A stretch of 64,000 nucleotides of DNA from Spongiactinospora rosea (GCF_003315795.1 NZ_QMEY01000001.1:744001-808000), one strand, 5' to 3'; shown: positions 43,811 to 52,196, counted from the first letter of the stretch. The notes: generated by a model not told the origin, from the letters alone. Numbers and translations: made by a program.

Positions 43811-43836
43811 CCTTGACACCGATGTCAATGTCAAGG
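43811..43836 (-). promoter_or_regulatory. MerR-type operator/promoter with 19-bp spacer
   Basis: The dyad ccttgaca-N10-tgtcaagg. On the reverse strand TTGACA is followed after 19 bp by TTACCG, the stretched -35/-10 spacing that MerR activators correct by twisting DNA, with the dyad lying over the -35 and the spacer. Confidence 0.72.
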
Positions 43837-43873
43837 CGCGGGCATGTCCGTTTCATCCCGGCACAATCGAGGG

Positions 43874-44227
43874 ATGCGATTGATCTACCACATCGCCTCC
43901 CGGCCCGAGTGGGAGGCCGCGCTGCGCGCGGGGGAGTACACGGTCTCCACGCTGGGGCTGTCGCTGGCCGAGGTCGGGTTCGTGCACGCGAGCACCGCCG
44001 GGCAGGTGGCCGGGACGGCCGACGCCTTCTACGGCGGCGCGGACGACCTGGTGCTGCTGGTCATCGACGAGGACAAGGTGGCGCCGCAGGTGAGGTACGA
44101 GAGCGTGCCGGACCGGCCCGAGAGGTTCCCCCACATCTACGGGCCGCTGAACACCGACGCGGTGGTGCGGGCCGTGCCGTACGCCAAGGGGCCGGACGGC
44201 CGCTTCCCGCCACCACCCGAGGAGTAG
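43874..44227 (+). CDS. DUF952-family protein
   Basis: A 117-residue single-domain protein: MRLIYHIASRPEWEAA, GFVHASTAGQVAGTADAFYG, and YESVPDRPERFPHIYGPLN followed by an Ala/Val segment are the family landmarks, with a conserved His in VHAST. Function is unknown. The ATG at 43874 is used. An ATG ten codons upstream would add a poorly conserved lead. The gene is divergent from the MerR operon and convergent with the LuxR-type gene, with 3 bp between the stops. Confidence 0.83.
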   Translation: MRLIYHIASRPEWEAALRAGEYTVSTLGLSLAEVGFVHASTAGQVAGTADAFYGGADDLVLLVIDEDKVAPQVRYESVPDRPERFPHIYGPLNTDAVVRAVPYAKGPDGRFPPPPEE

Positions 44228-44230
44228 CGC

Positions 44231-44857
44231 TCAGGCCCAGCCCCGCCGCACGGCCTGCACGCCCGCGTGGAAGCGGCTGGTGGTGCCGAGCGCGGCCAGG
44301 ATCTCGGTGACCCGGCGGCTGTAGGTGCGCAGCGACATGCCGAGGCGCATGCTGGCCGCCTGGTCGGTCAGCCCGTCGAGCAGCGACGACAGCACCGGCT
44401 GCAGGTGCGGCGGCGGCTCGTCCAGCGGCGAGGCCCGGCCGGACAGCTCCCAGCACACCTGGTGGGCGCCCGCCAGCGTGCGTACGACCACCGGGTCGCG
44501 CACCAGCAGCACGCCGTTGTGGAAGGAGTCCAGGTCGAGCGGCAGCAGCGCGGCCCCCCGGTCGAAGACGGCCATCCGGAACGGCAGCGGATCGATCAGC
44601 CGCACCTCCACGCCCTCGTGACGCGCGCCGCCCTCCGCCGGCTCGCCCGGGACGGCGATCAGCCGCACCACCGTGCCCGGCAGCATGACGCGCGGCAGGG
44701 GCGCGCCGATGCTCAGCAGCTCGTGCCGGGTCGTGGCGGCGAGCCGGTTGATCAGGATGCCGACCGGGGCGGACCCCATCACCACCTGGGACGGCGGGCG
44801 GGCGGAGGCGAGGGCCGCCCCTCGCCTGCCGTTGCCGGATATCCGCGTGCCTCCCAC
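44231..44857 (-). CDS. LuxR-type helix-turn-helix transcriptional regulator
   Basis: A 208-residue protein. The C-terminal 60 residues form a LuxR/GerE-type DNA-binding domain (LLDGLTDQAASMRLGMSLRT, then the helix ending RFHAGVQAVRRGW). The N-terminal part contains the PLPFRMAVFDRGAALLPLDL region seen in many orphan actinomycete LuxR regulators, sometimes fused to TrmB-like domains. There is no response-regulator domain. The GTG start follows GGGGAGGGTCTTC. The gap to the phospholipase gene contains a short hairpin (acgccag-cga-ctggcgt, 44934-44950). Confidence 0.82.
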   Translation of the reverse strand: MGGTRISGNGRRGAALASARPPSQVVMGSAPVGILINRLAATTRHELLSIGAPLPRVMLPGTVVRLIAVPGEPAEGGARHEGVEVRLIDPLPFRMAVFDRGAALLPLDLDSFHNGVLLVRDPVVVRTLAGAHQVCWELSGRASPLDEPPPHLQPVLSSLLDGLTDQAASMRLGMSLRTYSRRVTEILAALGTTSRFHAGVQAVRRGWA

Positions 44858-45040
44858 GAAGACCCTCCCCAGTGATCACCCATCCGACCACTACACAGGG
44901 TAGTTCTAGACCACGTAAAGTAACAGTATCAAAACGCCAGCGACTGGCGTGTCCATGCCAAGCCGCGTGTGTCCCCGGCCCCCGTGAAGCACCCTTGATC
45001 GCATTGACAAGCGCCATCGCCGATCGAGGGAGCAGCCGCG

Positions 45041-45514
45041 ATGCACCGACCTCCGTCCGGCCTCGGGGCGGTGGCCGCGGGTGCGGTCGCCACCGCCGTG
45101 GCCGTCCTGCCCGGTCTCGTCCTGGCGCCGCAGGGCGCGTTCGCGGAGTCCGCGCTGTCGGTGAGGGAGAACGCCGACCGGATCATGCACCTCGGCTACG
45201 CCGACTTCGCCGAGCAGCCGCAGATCGAGCCGTTCGACTGGGGCACCGACGGCTGCACCGCGACACCGCCGCGCCAGGCCAGGCGGTTCCGCCAGGCGTG
45301 CGAGCAGCACGACTTCGGCTACCGCAACTACGGCAGGGGCGAGCTGGCGCTGTGGCCGGAGGAGGACGGCAGAAAGTGGGTCGACTCCCGGTTCCTGACC
45401 GAGATGCGGGCCATCTGCCGCGACCGGCACGCCGACGCCCAGTGGTGCCGCGACCAGGCCCGCGTGCTGTACGACGCGGTGCGGCTGTTCGGCCGGTTCG
45501 CCTACTTCGGCTGA
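45041..45514 (+). CDS. Secreted prokaryotic phospholipase A2
   Basis: A 157-residue exported enzyme. The signal peptide (about 35 residues) ends APQGAFAES. The catalytic region is TDGCTATPP followed by FRQACEQHDFGYRNYG, with the His-Asp pair and Ca-binding Asp of the bacterial PLA2 family. Cys pairs in the mature part (Cys in DGC and QAC, MRAICRD and QWCRDQ) can form two disulfides. It would cleave the sn-2 ester of phospholipids outside the cell. The length matches the Streptomyces enzymes. Confidence 0.92.
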   Translation: MHRPPSGLGAVAAGAVATAVAVLPGLVLAPQGAFAESALSVRENADRIMHLGYADFAEQPQIEPFDWGTDGCTATPPRQARRFRQACEQHDFGYRNYGRGELALWPEEDGRKWVDSRFLTEMRAICRDRHADAQWCRDQARVLYDAVRLFGRFAYFG

Positions 45515-45530
45515 TCCGCCCCACCGCGCC

Positions 45531-46481
45531 TCAGCGGAACCGGTCGGTCGCGTCGATCGTGTGGTGCAGGGTGCCGGGCTCCGATCCGGCGTGCCCGGCG
45601 TTCTCCACGACGTGCAACTCCGCCTCTGGCCAGGCCAGGTGCAGGTCCCAGGCCTGCTCCATGGGCGTCTTCATGTCGTAGCGGCCGTTCACCAGCACGG
45701 CCGGGATGTGCCTGATCCGGTCGATGCCCGCCAGCAGCCCGTCGCCGAGGAAGCAGTCGTTGCTGAAGTAGTGCTGCTCGATGCGGGCGAAGCCGAGTAC
45801 GGTCCGGTCGTCGAGGTCAGGGTCGGGCACCGGGAGCAGGGTGTTGGCCGAAAGCTCCCACCCGGTCCAGGCGCGGGCGGCCGGGAGATGGACGTCGGGG
45901 TCGGGGTCGGACAACCGCCTGCCGTACGCGGCGAGCAGGTCGTCGCGCTCGGCCTCCGGGATCAGGTCGCGAAAGGCCGCCCACTCCTCGGGGAACAGCC
46001 GCGCCGCGCCGGTGCCGGTGAAGGACCACACCTCGTCCGACGGCCTGGCCAGATAGATCCCGCGCAACACCAGCTCGGTGACCCGCTCGGGGTGGCTTTG
46101 GGCGTAGGCGAGGGCCAGCGTGCTGCCCCACGATCCGCCGAGCACCAGCCAGCGGTCGATGCCGAGGTGTTCGCGCAGCCTCTCGATGTCCGCGACCAGG
46201 TTGGGGGTGGTGTTGGCGGCCAGCGAGGTGCCCGGGTCGCCCGCGTGCGGCCGGCTGCGCCCGCAGTTGCGCTGGTCGAACAGCACGATCCGGTACGCCG
46301 CCGGGTCGAACAGCCGGCGATGGTCGGGCAGCACCCCGCCGCCGGGGCCGCCGTGCAGGAAGACGGCGGGCTTGCCCGCGGGATCGCCGCAGATCTCCCA
46401 ATGGATCGCATCGCCCCCGCCGACGTCGAGCAGGCCGGAATCATGCGGTTCGACGGGCGGATAGAACGTCTTGAAGTCCAT
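45531..46481 (-). CDS. pip: Proline iminopeptidase
   Basis: A 316-residue cytoplasmic alpha/beta hydrolase that releases N-terminal proline from peptides. Family motifs are HGGPGGG (oxyanion), FDQRNCGRSRPH, the nucleophile elbow LGGSWGS, the acid in VNGRYDMKTP and the His in ENAGHAGSEPG. The ATG at 46481 gives the standard PIP length. An ATG four codons upstream (46493) is possible. The frame continues far upstream, but that part is antisense to the deacetylase gene. It is convergent with the phospholipase gene. Confidence 0.94.
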   Translation of the reverse strand: MDFKTFYPPVEPHDSGLLDVGGGDAIHWEICGDPAGKPAVFLHGGPGGGVLPDHRRLFDPAAYRIVLFDQRNCGRSRPHAGDPGTSLAANTTPNLVADIERLREHLGIDRWLVLGGSWGSTLALAYAQSHPERVTELVLRGIYLARPSDEVWSFTGTGAARLFPEEWAAFRDLIPEAERDDLLAAYGRRLSDPDPDVHLPAARAWTGWELSANTLLPVPDPDLDDRTVLGFARIEQHYFSNDCFLGDGLLAGIDRIRHIPAVLVNGRYDMKTPMEQAWDLHLAWPEAELHVVENAGHAGSEPGTLHHTIDATDRFR

Positions 46482-46589
46482 GATCCCAGTCATACTGCAC
46501 GCGACGCGCTCAGCGGCGTCCGGCGGCCGCTTGATCGCGCAACGCGGCCCCGCCTCCCGATATGTAGGGTCATCCAGGGAGGAATCAAT

Positions 46590-47405
46590 ATGGATCACGA
46601 ATTGACGTTGATGGCGGTACATGCGCACCCGGACGACGAGGTGCTGAGCACCGGCGGCGTCCTGCTCCGCGCCGCCGAGGAAGGCATCCGCACGGTCCTG
46701 GTGACCTGCACCAACGGCGAACAGGGCGACGCGCCCGGCGGGGTGAAGCCGGGCGAACCTGGACACGACCCCGAGGCGGTCGCCGCGCTCCGGCTGACCG
46801 AACTCCGCGAGTCGATCTCCCACCTCAACATCGCGCACCTGGAGACGCTGGGCTACCGCGACTCGGGCATGGCGGGCTGGGAGGCCAACGGCGATCCCCG
46901 GGCCTTCGCGAACGTGCCGGTGGAGACCGCCGCCGCGCGGCTGGCCGAGCTGATCCGTCAGTACCGGCCGCAGGTCGTGGTCACCTACGACGAGAACGGC
47001 GGCTACGGCCACCCCGACCACATCCAGGCCAACCGCATCGCGGTGGCCGCCACCGAGGCGACCGGGATTCCCGACAAGCTCTACTACGGGGCGATGCCGC
47101 GTTCGGGCATCAAGCGGATGGTCGAGCACATGCGGGCGGCCGGGATGCCGATGGAGGAGGAGTTCCCCGACGACTTCGGCACTCCCGACGAGTTGATCAC
47201 CACCGTCGTGGACGCCTCCGCGTACGTGGAACGCAAGGTCAAGGCGCTGAAGGCGCACCAGAGCCAGAGCGACAGCGTGTTCCTGCTCGCGCTGCCCGAG
47301 GAGTTCCAGAGGCACGGCCTCGGCACCGAGGCGTTCATCCGGCACTACAACCGCGTCGCCGCGGCCCCCGACCACGAGGACGACCTCTTCGCCGGTCTCC
47401 GCTGA
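46590..47405 (+). CDS. PIG-L/LmbE-family deacetylase (MshB/Mca-like)
   Basis: A 271-residue zinc amidase. The metal site is AVHAHPDDEVLS with a further His in VTYDENGGYGHPDHIQ, near-identical to the pattern in mycothiol conjugate amidase Mca and MshB. Mca cleaves mycothiol S-conjugates in detoxification, and MshB makes GlcN-inositol in mycothiol synthesis. The sequence looks closer to Mca, but a related deacetylase is possible. The start follows AGGGAGG. The genome clearly uses mycothiol if the MDMPI-like protein at 26.9 kb is functional. Confidence 0.86.
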   Translation: MDHELTLMAVHAHPDDEVLSTGGVLLRAAEEGIRTVLVTCTNGEQGDAPGGVKPGEPGHDPEAVAALRLTELRESISHLNIAHLETLGYRDSGMAGWEANGDPRAFANVPVETAAARLAELIRQYRPQVVVTYDENGGYGHPDHIQANRIAVAATEATGIPDKLYYGAMPRSGIKRMVEHMRAAGMPMEEEFPDDFGTPDELITTVVDASAYVERKVKALKAHQSQSDSVFLLALPEEFQRHGLGTEAFIRHYNRVAAAPDHEDDLFAGLR

Positions 47406-47449
47406 CGCCCCTGGTAATGGCGGCCCCCGCTCGGGGGAACGACGGAGGC

Positions 47450-48208
47450 ATGAGGTTCGAGGGGAGCGTCGCGTTCGTCACCGGGGCGGCGTCCGGGATC
47501 GGCGCGGCGACGGCGAGGCGGCTGGCCGAGGAGGGCGCGCGGGTCCTGCTGTGCGACATCGCCGACGAGGCGGGGGAACGGGTGGCGCGGGACATCGTGG
47601 CCGCCGGGGGCGCGGCGGCCTACCTGCACTGTGACGTGGCCGCGCCGGACGACTGGGCGGCGGCGGGGGAGTGGGTGCTGGCGGAGTACGGCAGGCTGGA
47701 CGTACTGCACGCCAACGGGCCCGGCCGGGTGGTGCCCGCGGTGCCGCTGGGCGACCTGACCGAGGCCGACTGGGACCTTCAGCTCGCCGTGTCGCTCAAG
47801 GCCGCCTACCTGGGCGCGCGGACCTTCCTCCCGCTGCTCGCCAAGGACGGCGGCGGCGCGATCGTGATCACCTCGTCGGTGCAGGCGCGGGTCGGGCTGC
47901 CCGGCTGCGGGCCGTACGCGGCGGCCAAGGGCGGCCTGCTCTCGCTGACCAGGCAGCTCGCCGTGGAGTACGCCCCCGAGGTGCGGGTCAACGCGGTCGT
48001 GCCGGGCCCGATCATGAGCCCGGCCTGGGACGACGTCGCCGAGGCCGGACGGGTGGCCACCGTGGCCGCCACGCCCGCGGGGAGGTTCGGCCGCCCGGAC
48101 GAGGTGGCCGCCGCGGTCGCCTTCCTGGCCGCCCCCGAAGCCTCCTTCATCACCGGCGCGGCCCTCACCGTGGACGGCGGCTGGAGCGTCGCCAAGACCT
48201 CGGCCTGA
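47450..48208 (+). CDS. SDR-family oxidoreductase
   Basis: A 252-residue classical SDR: TGAASGIG cofactor loop, an Asp in LLCDIAD suggesting NAD(H) preference, HANGPG (in place of NNAG), ITSSVQ Ser and YAAAKGG catalytic Tyr/Lys. The C-terminal ALTVDGGWSV is typical. The substrate is unknown. It begins 44 bp after the deacetylase gene and may be co-transcribed with it. Confidence 0.9.
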   Translation: MRFEGSVAFVTGAASGIGAATARRLAEEGARVLLCDIADEAGERVARDIVAAGGAAAYLHCDVAAPDDWAAAGEWVLAEYGRLDVLHANGPGRVVPAVPLGDLTEADWDLQLAVSLKAAYLGARTFLPLLAKDGGGAIVITSSVQARVGLPGCGPYAAAKGGLLSLTRQLAVEYAPEVRVNAVVPGPIMSPAWDDVAEAGRVATVAATPAGRFGRPDEVAAAVAFLAAPEASFITGAALTVDGGWSVAKTSA

Positions 48209-48214
48209 TGCCGC

Positions 48215-49096
48215 TCAGTCCTTCTGGAAGTGCCAGATCAGCATCGCCGGAACCCCGGCCGCCGCCGCCTTCGCCGCCTCGGGCGCGAGCGCGGCGAGCG
48301 ACCACGGCCACAGCTCCCACACGTCGATCGAAGGGGCCTCGCCCTTTTCCGTATGGTCGGCGACCGGCGGGGTGGGCTCCTCGCAGCGTACGACCCGCAG
48401 CCCCACCGGCAGCGCGGCCCGCAGGTAGTCGCCCACCAGGTGCCGATGGCTCGCCACCCGCCCGGGCCTGCCGTCCGGCAGCCGTACCGGCGGCACGACG
48501 CCCCGCGCCACTCCCTCCGGATGGATGTCGGCGATCACCAGGCCGCCGCCGGGACGCAACACCCGGGCGAACTCGGCCATCACCGGTGCCAGATCCTCGA
48601 CGTGTGCCAGCGCCAGCGAGCACACCACCAGGTCAACGGCGTCATCGGGGATCGGAAGCCCGGTCAAATCACCCTCGCGGAACTCCGCGTCCGGCACCCG
48701 CTTCCGTGCATGCACCAACATCTCGGGCGAACTGTCCACCCCGATCACTCGGTGCCCCCGCTCCCCGAGCAACGCGGCGATCCGCCCGGTCCCACATGCG
48801 GCGTCCAGCGCGTCACCCACCGGCAGCGGGCCGATGATCTCCTTGATGTACGGCTCGTCCAGATCGAACGCCGAGTTGGGCCCGTCATAGGTGGCCGCCC
48901 AGACGCGGTACCCCTCGACCGTGCCCACCCGAGCGACGTCCACCCCGGCCCCGGCCAGGGCCTCATCATCGAGCAGCCCGCGGATCTCGGCGAACCGCCG
49001 CTCGATGAACGCCCGATCGTGCTGTCCGGTGAAGGACCGCATCAGCGCGATGCCTTCGAGTCCGAGTACATAGGCAAGTGGATGCTCATAAATCAC
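48215..49096 (-). CDS. Class I SAM-dependent methyltransferase
   Basis: A 293-residue protein. A helical N-terminal domain (about 1-75, IYEHPLAYVLGLEGIALMRS) is followed by a Methyltransf_11 fold: ALDAACGTGRIAALLGERGH, VIGVDSSPEM, VDLVVCSLALAHVED and RVLRPGGGLVIADIHPEG. The GTG at 49096 is inferred from where similarity-like features start. The ribosome-binding site is weak. The methyl acceptor is unknown. It is convergent with the SDR gene. Confidence 0.86.
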   Translation of the reverse strand: MIYEHPLAYVLGLEGIALMRSFTGQHDRAFIERRFAEIRGLLDDEALAGAGVDVARVGTVEGYRVWAATYDGPNSAFDLDEPYIKEIIGPLPVGDALDAACGTGRIAALLGERGHRVIGVDSSPEMLVHARKRVPDAEFREGDLTGLPIPDDAVDLVVCSLALAHVEDLAPVMAEFARVLRPGGGLVIADIHPEGVARGVVPPVRLPDGRPGRVASHRHLVGDYLRAALPVGLRVVRCEEPTPPVADHTEKGEAPSIDVWELWPWSLAALAPEAAKAAAAGVPAMLIWHFQKD

Positions 49097-49163
49097 CGGC
49101 GCGACGCTACCGACGTTCCGGCCACGATCGCCACCTATTATCGGCCCTGCCCGAATCACCTGC

Positions 49164-49613
49164 TCAGTCGGGTGATCGCGTCGGCTTCTCATCGAGCTCG
49201 AAGCCGAAGGCCACGATGTCGATGCGGCGATCCGCCTCCCACTCTATGGCGAGGTGGTGACAGGGGAGTCCGCGCGGGTGGGAGTACGGGCGGGCCAGCT
49301 CGCTGTCCTCGACCAGGACCACCTGGGCGACCTCGGACAAGCCCCAGTTCATCCTTTCCGGCTCCTGGAGCATGGACGGGTTGAGCGCGTTGGCGAGGTG
49401 CATCTCCTGGACGAGTACCGCCCGCACGACGACGATATGAGGGCGGCTGCCGAGGTCGTCGCGAATCCGCGTCCCGTCGCCGTTCCAGATGTAATCGAAC
49501 GGCACCTCGATCGAGGTGCCGTGATGCGCCCAGCCGACATCGGTGATGACGCATTCCCCGAAGCTCTGGTGGTCGGCGAGGGCCGCGCGGATGGCCGCCG
49601 GATCGGTCAGCAT
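49164..49613 (-). CDS. Uncharacterised protein, third gene of a small operon
   Basis: A 149-residue protein I do not recognise. It has no signal peptide, no membrane segment and few cysteines. It is rich in beta-strand-like segments (GTSIEVPFDYIWNG, HIVVVRAVLVQEMHL, HHLAIEWEADRRIDIVAFGF). The start overlaps the DUF2283 stop by seven bases, so it is translated from the same transcript as the two genes upstream. It may be an immunity-like or structural partner, but nothing decides it. Confidence 0.6.
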   Translation of the reverse strand: MLTDPAAIRAALADHQSFGECVITDVGWAHHGTSIEVPFDYIWNGDGTRIRDDLGSRPHIVVVRAVLVQEMHLANALNPSMLQEPERMNWGLSEVAQVVLVEDSELARPYSHPRGLPCHHLAIEWEADRRIDIVAFGFELDEKPTRSPD

Positions 49614-49843
49614 CGGTCGAGGCGCTCGGCGGAGTCCAGGAGATGCGCGGGAAGCTTGGACCTGGCACCGAGGACTTCGACGCCGATCAGCCGCCCGGAC
49701 TCGTCGAAGTCCAGGTTGATCATCCCGTCCACGGCCACCGGGTCGCAGGGGTACATCCAGGCCGAGAGCACCTTTGGGTCCTCGGTCAGATAGATATAGG
49801 CGGCATTGGCCTCCGCGTCGTAGGTGACCCTTAATGGCGTCAT
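49607..49843 (-). CDS. DUF2283-family small protein with a TTA codon
   Basis: A 78-residue protein: RVTYDAEANAAYIYLTED then VDGMINLDFDESGRLIGVE are the DUF2283 hallmarks. Function is unknown. Codon 4 is TTA (49832-49834), rare in GC-rich actinomycetes and a possible bldA checkpoint right at the start of translation. Its ATG overlaps the stop of the upstream gene (ATGA), and it overlaps the downstream gene by seven bases. Confidence 0.8.
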   Translation of the reverse strand: MTPLRVTYDAEANAAYIYLTEDPKVLSAWMYPCDPVAVDGMINLDFDESGRLIGVEVLGARSKLPAHLLDSAERLDRC

Positions 49844-50343
49844 TCGGCGTAGAGGACGGCGAGGCTGGCCTCGCCCTGGTCGAATTCGGAGAGGAGTTCG
49901 TCGAGCGGGGCCGGGCCCGCGTGGTCGATCAGGAGGACCGCCTGCTTCTCGCCGTCCACCACGGCCGGGACGAAATCGGTCACCAGTTCGCGGCGGAGCA
50001 GGGTGACCCGGTCGTCGTCGGCGTCGTCGGACGGGAGTCCGGCCAGGTGGTCGCGCAGGGAGTCGGCCTGGTCGGCGAGGTCGTGGTCGAGTACCTTGCG
50101 GGAGGCGGTGAGGCTGACCGCGAGGCGTTCGCCGGTACGTTCGTAGCGGGCCGACAGGTCGGCCGGGAGCAGGTAGAAGACGCCCTCCTCGCCTTCGTGA
50201 CCCCGGTTGAGCAGTACCGAGACCATGCGCTCGCCAGGGTCCTGCGAGGTGAGGTCGAGCGCGAGAAGTACCCCGATGTCGTCCGGGCCGAACGGTGGAA
50301 CCGCGGTGATCCACATGCGTGCCGAGTCATCCATGATCGGCAT
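49840..50343 (-). CDS. Uncharacterised protein heading a three-gene operon
   Basis: A 167-residue acidic soluble protein with no recognised domain. It has alternating hydrophobic strands (IGVLLALDLTS, RMVSVLLNRGH, QAVLLIDHAG) and an acidic loop (PSDDADDDRV). Alternative ATGs lie at residues 1, 4 and 10. It is coupled to the DUF2283 gene. The 129 bp between this start and the ECF sigma gene's stop hold no gene. Confidence 0.58.
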   Translation of the reverse strand: MPIMDDSARMWITAVPPFGPDDIGVLLALDLTSQDPGERMVSVLLNRGHEGEEGVFYLLPADLSARYERTGERLAVSLTASRKVLDHDLADQADSLRDHLAGLPSDDADDDRVTLLRRELVTDFVPAVVDGEKQAVLLIDHAGPAPLDELLSEFDQGEASLAVLYAE

Positions 50344-50472
50344 TTAACCGCACCTCGGCCGGACCCGGACACGCTCCGAGCTCGTGTCGTCAAGCCGATA
50401 CCGACACCGTCAGCACGCCGGCCAGGCAGACCAGCGCCGCCGGGCCCACGACACGCACCCGGTAGGGGCACC

Positions 50473-51360
50473 TCACGCCTCCGGCACGGCGAGGTCGAGC
50501 GCGGCCAGCCGGGCCGGGTCGCCGATCACGTCGATCTCGGTGATCAGGCCGTCCGTGACGGTGAACGTGAGCACCAGGAAAAGCCTGCCGTGCCGGAGCA
50601 TCGCCAGCCCTGGTAGCCCGTTGATCAGGGCCACCCCGGTGAACTGGGCACGGCTCGTAGCCGCCATGGCGCTCTTGGCGACAGGCTGGGCACCCTGGAT
50701 GACAACCGGCCGGGCCGTGGGCACAGCGGGCGCGTCGGCGTGTAGCACGACGTCGGGGTGCAGCAGGCTGATCAGGGCCGCGAAATCGCCGGTACGGGTG
50801 GCCGCGAGGTAGGCGGACACGACATGGCGGCGACGGGCCTGGCCAGGGTCGTCGGCGGCGGCCGGTACGGCGGCGCCCTTGACCCGGCGGCGGGCGCGGC
50901 TGGCGAGCTGCCTGGCCGCCGTGGGGGAGCGGTCGATCATGGTGCCGATGTCCTCGAACGGCACCGCGAACATGTCGTGCAGCACGAACGCGAGCCGTTC
51001 GGCCGGGGCCAGTGTGTCGAGTACGGCCAGTAGCGCCACGCCCACCGCGTCGGCGAGCACCGCCTCCTGCTCCGGATCGCCGCCCGCCGCAAGCGGCCGG
51101 TCATCGAGCGGGTCCTCGCGCCGCCGTTCGCGCGAACGCAGCAGGTTGAGGCACACCCGGGCGACGACCGTGGTGAGCCAGGCGGTGAGGTTCGCGACGT
51201 CGCGGGTTTCGGTACGGCTGAGCCGCAGCCACGTCTCCTGCACGGCGTCGTCGGCCTCGCTCAGCGAACCGAGCATCCGGTAGGCCACCGCCCGCAGATG
51301 CCCCCGATCCTGTTCGAAGCGGGCGGCCAGCCGTTCGGCCTCGTCGTCCACCGTCGTCAC
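50473..51360 (-). CDS. sigJ: ECF sigma factor with C-terminal SnoaL-like domain (SigJ type)
   Basis: A 295-residue extracytoplasmic-function sigma factor. Region 2 spans about residues 12-75 (HLRAVAYRMLGSLSEADDAV, QETWLRL). Region 4 spans about 110-165 (LDTLAPAERLAFVLHDMFAV, then FEDIGTMIDRSPTAARQLAS). A SnoaL/NTF2-like domain (about 180-295) replaces the need for a separate anti-sigma factor, as in the SigJ/ECF41-type groups. The GTG has GGAAGGAAC upstream. It is divergent from an NAD(P)-binding protein, the usual target partner in such loci. Confidence 0.92.
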   Translation of the reverse strand: MTTVDDEAERLAARFEQDRGHLRAVAYRMLGSLSEADDAVQETWLRLSRTETRDVANLTAWLTTVVARVCLNLLRSRERRREDPLDDRPLAAGGDPEQEAVLADAVGVALLAVLDTLAPAERLAFVLHDMFAVPFEDIGTMIDRSPTAARQLASRARRRVKGAAVPAAADDPGQARRRHVVSAYLAATRTGDFAALISLLHPDVVLHADAPAVPTARPVVIQGAQPVAKSAMAATSRAQFTGVALINGLPGLAMLRHGRLFLVLTFTVTDGLITEIDVIGDPARLAALDLAVPEA

Positions 51361-51426
51361 GTTCCTTCCATGCCCGGGGTCGTAACCGTAGAGCGACACG
51401 GACCGACCGAAGGGCGGGGAGCGATT

Positions 51427-52188
51427 ATGCCGGAAACTGTACTGGTCACGGGGGGTACGGGCCGACTGGGGCGGCTGCTGGTGCCGATGCTGCTCGACGC
51501 GGGCCGCCAGGTGCGGGTACTCAGCCGCAGCGGCGCTCGCGCGCCGCTGGCCGACGTCGAGTACCTGACCGGCGACCTGGTCAAGGGCGAGGGGATCGAG
51601 CGCGCGGTGAAGGGCGCGCAGACCGTCGTGCACCTGGCGGGCGGTGCCAAGGGCGACGACATCGCGGCCGGGCACCTGACGCGGGCGGCGGCGCGGGCCG
51701 GGGTGGAACACATCGCGCACATCTCGGTCATCGCGGCCGATCGGCTCCCGCTGGGCTATTTCCGCGCGAAGCTGGGCGCGGAACGGGCGGTGGCCGACTC
51801 GGGCGTGCCATGGACGACGCTGCGCGCGGCGCAGTTCCACGATCTCGTGCTGGGCGTGCTCGGCGCGATGGCAAAGCTGCCGGTCATGCCGGCGCCGGGC
51901 GCGGTGCGGCTACAGCCGGTGGACACGCGTGACGTCGCCGACCGCATCCTCACCCTGGCCCTGGGCGACCCCGCCGGCCTGGTCGCCGACCTCGCGGGTC
52001 CGAAGGTGTACGGCCTGGCGGACCTCGCGCGGATGTACCTGCGGGCGCGCGGGCGTCGGCGGGCGCTGGTCCCGGTACCGATGCCCGGCCGGATCGGCCG
52101 CCTGTACCGGGAGGGGGCGAACCTGACCCTCTCGGGGGCCGACCTGGGTACGCGTACCTGGGAGGACTTCCTGGCCGAGCAGTTGTGA
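51427..52188 (+). CDS. NAD(P)-binding (NmrA-like/atypical SDR) protein
   Basis: A 253-residue Rossmann protein: VLVTGGTGRLGRLLVPMLL, VRVLSRS, VVHLAGGAKGDD and YFRAKLGAERAV (atypical YxxxK). It belongs to the NmrA/NAD(P)H-binding branch, often regulators or reductases. It is divergent from the SigJ-like sigma gene with 66 bp between starts, so the ECF factor probably transcribes it. The -35/-10 elements of ECF41-like promoters were not identified with confidence. Confidence 0.85.
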   Translation: MPETVLVTGGTGRLGRLLVPMLLDAGRQVRVLSRSGARAPLADVEYLTGDLVKGEGIERAVKGAQTVVHLAGGAKGDDIAAGHLTRAAARAGVEHIAHISVIAADRLPLGYFRAKLGAERAVADSGVPWTTLRAAQFHDLVLGVLGAMAKLPVMPAPGAVRLQPVDTRDVADRILTLALGDPAGLVADLAGPKVYGLADLARMYLRARGRRRALVPVPMPGRIGRLYREGANLTLSGADLGTRTWEDFLAEQL

Positions 52189-52196
52189 GCCCGCTG

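Noticed and set aside
45561..46589. Long N-terminal extension of the deacetylase over the iminopeptidase gene
   Set aside because: The region is antisense to proline iminopeptidase. The deacetylase has its own ribosome-binding site and canonical start at 46590.
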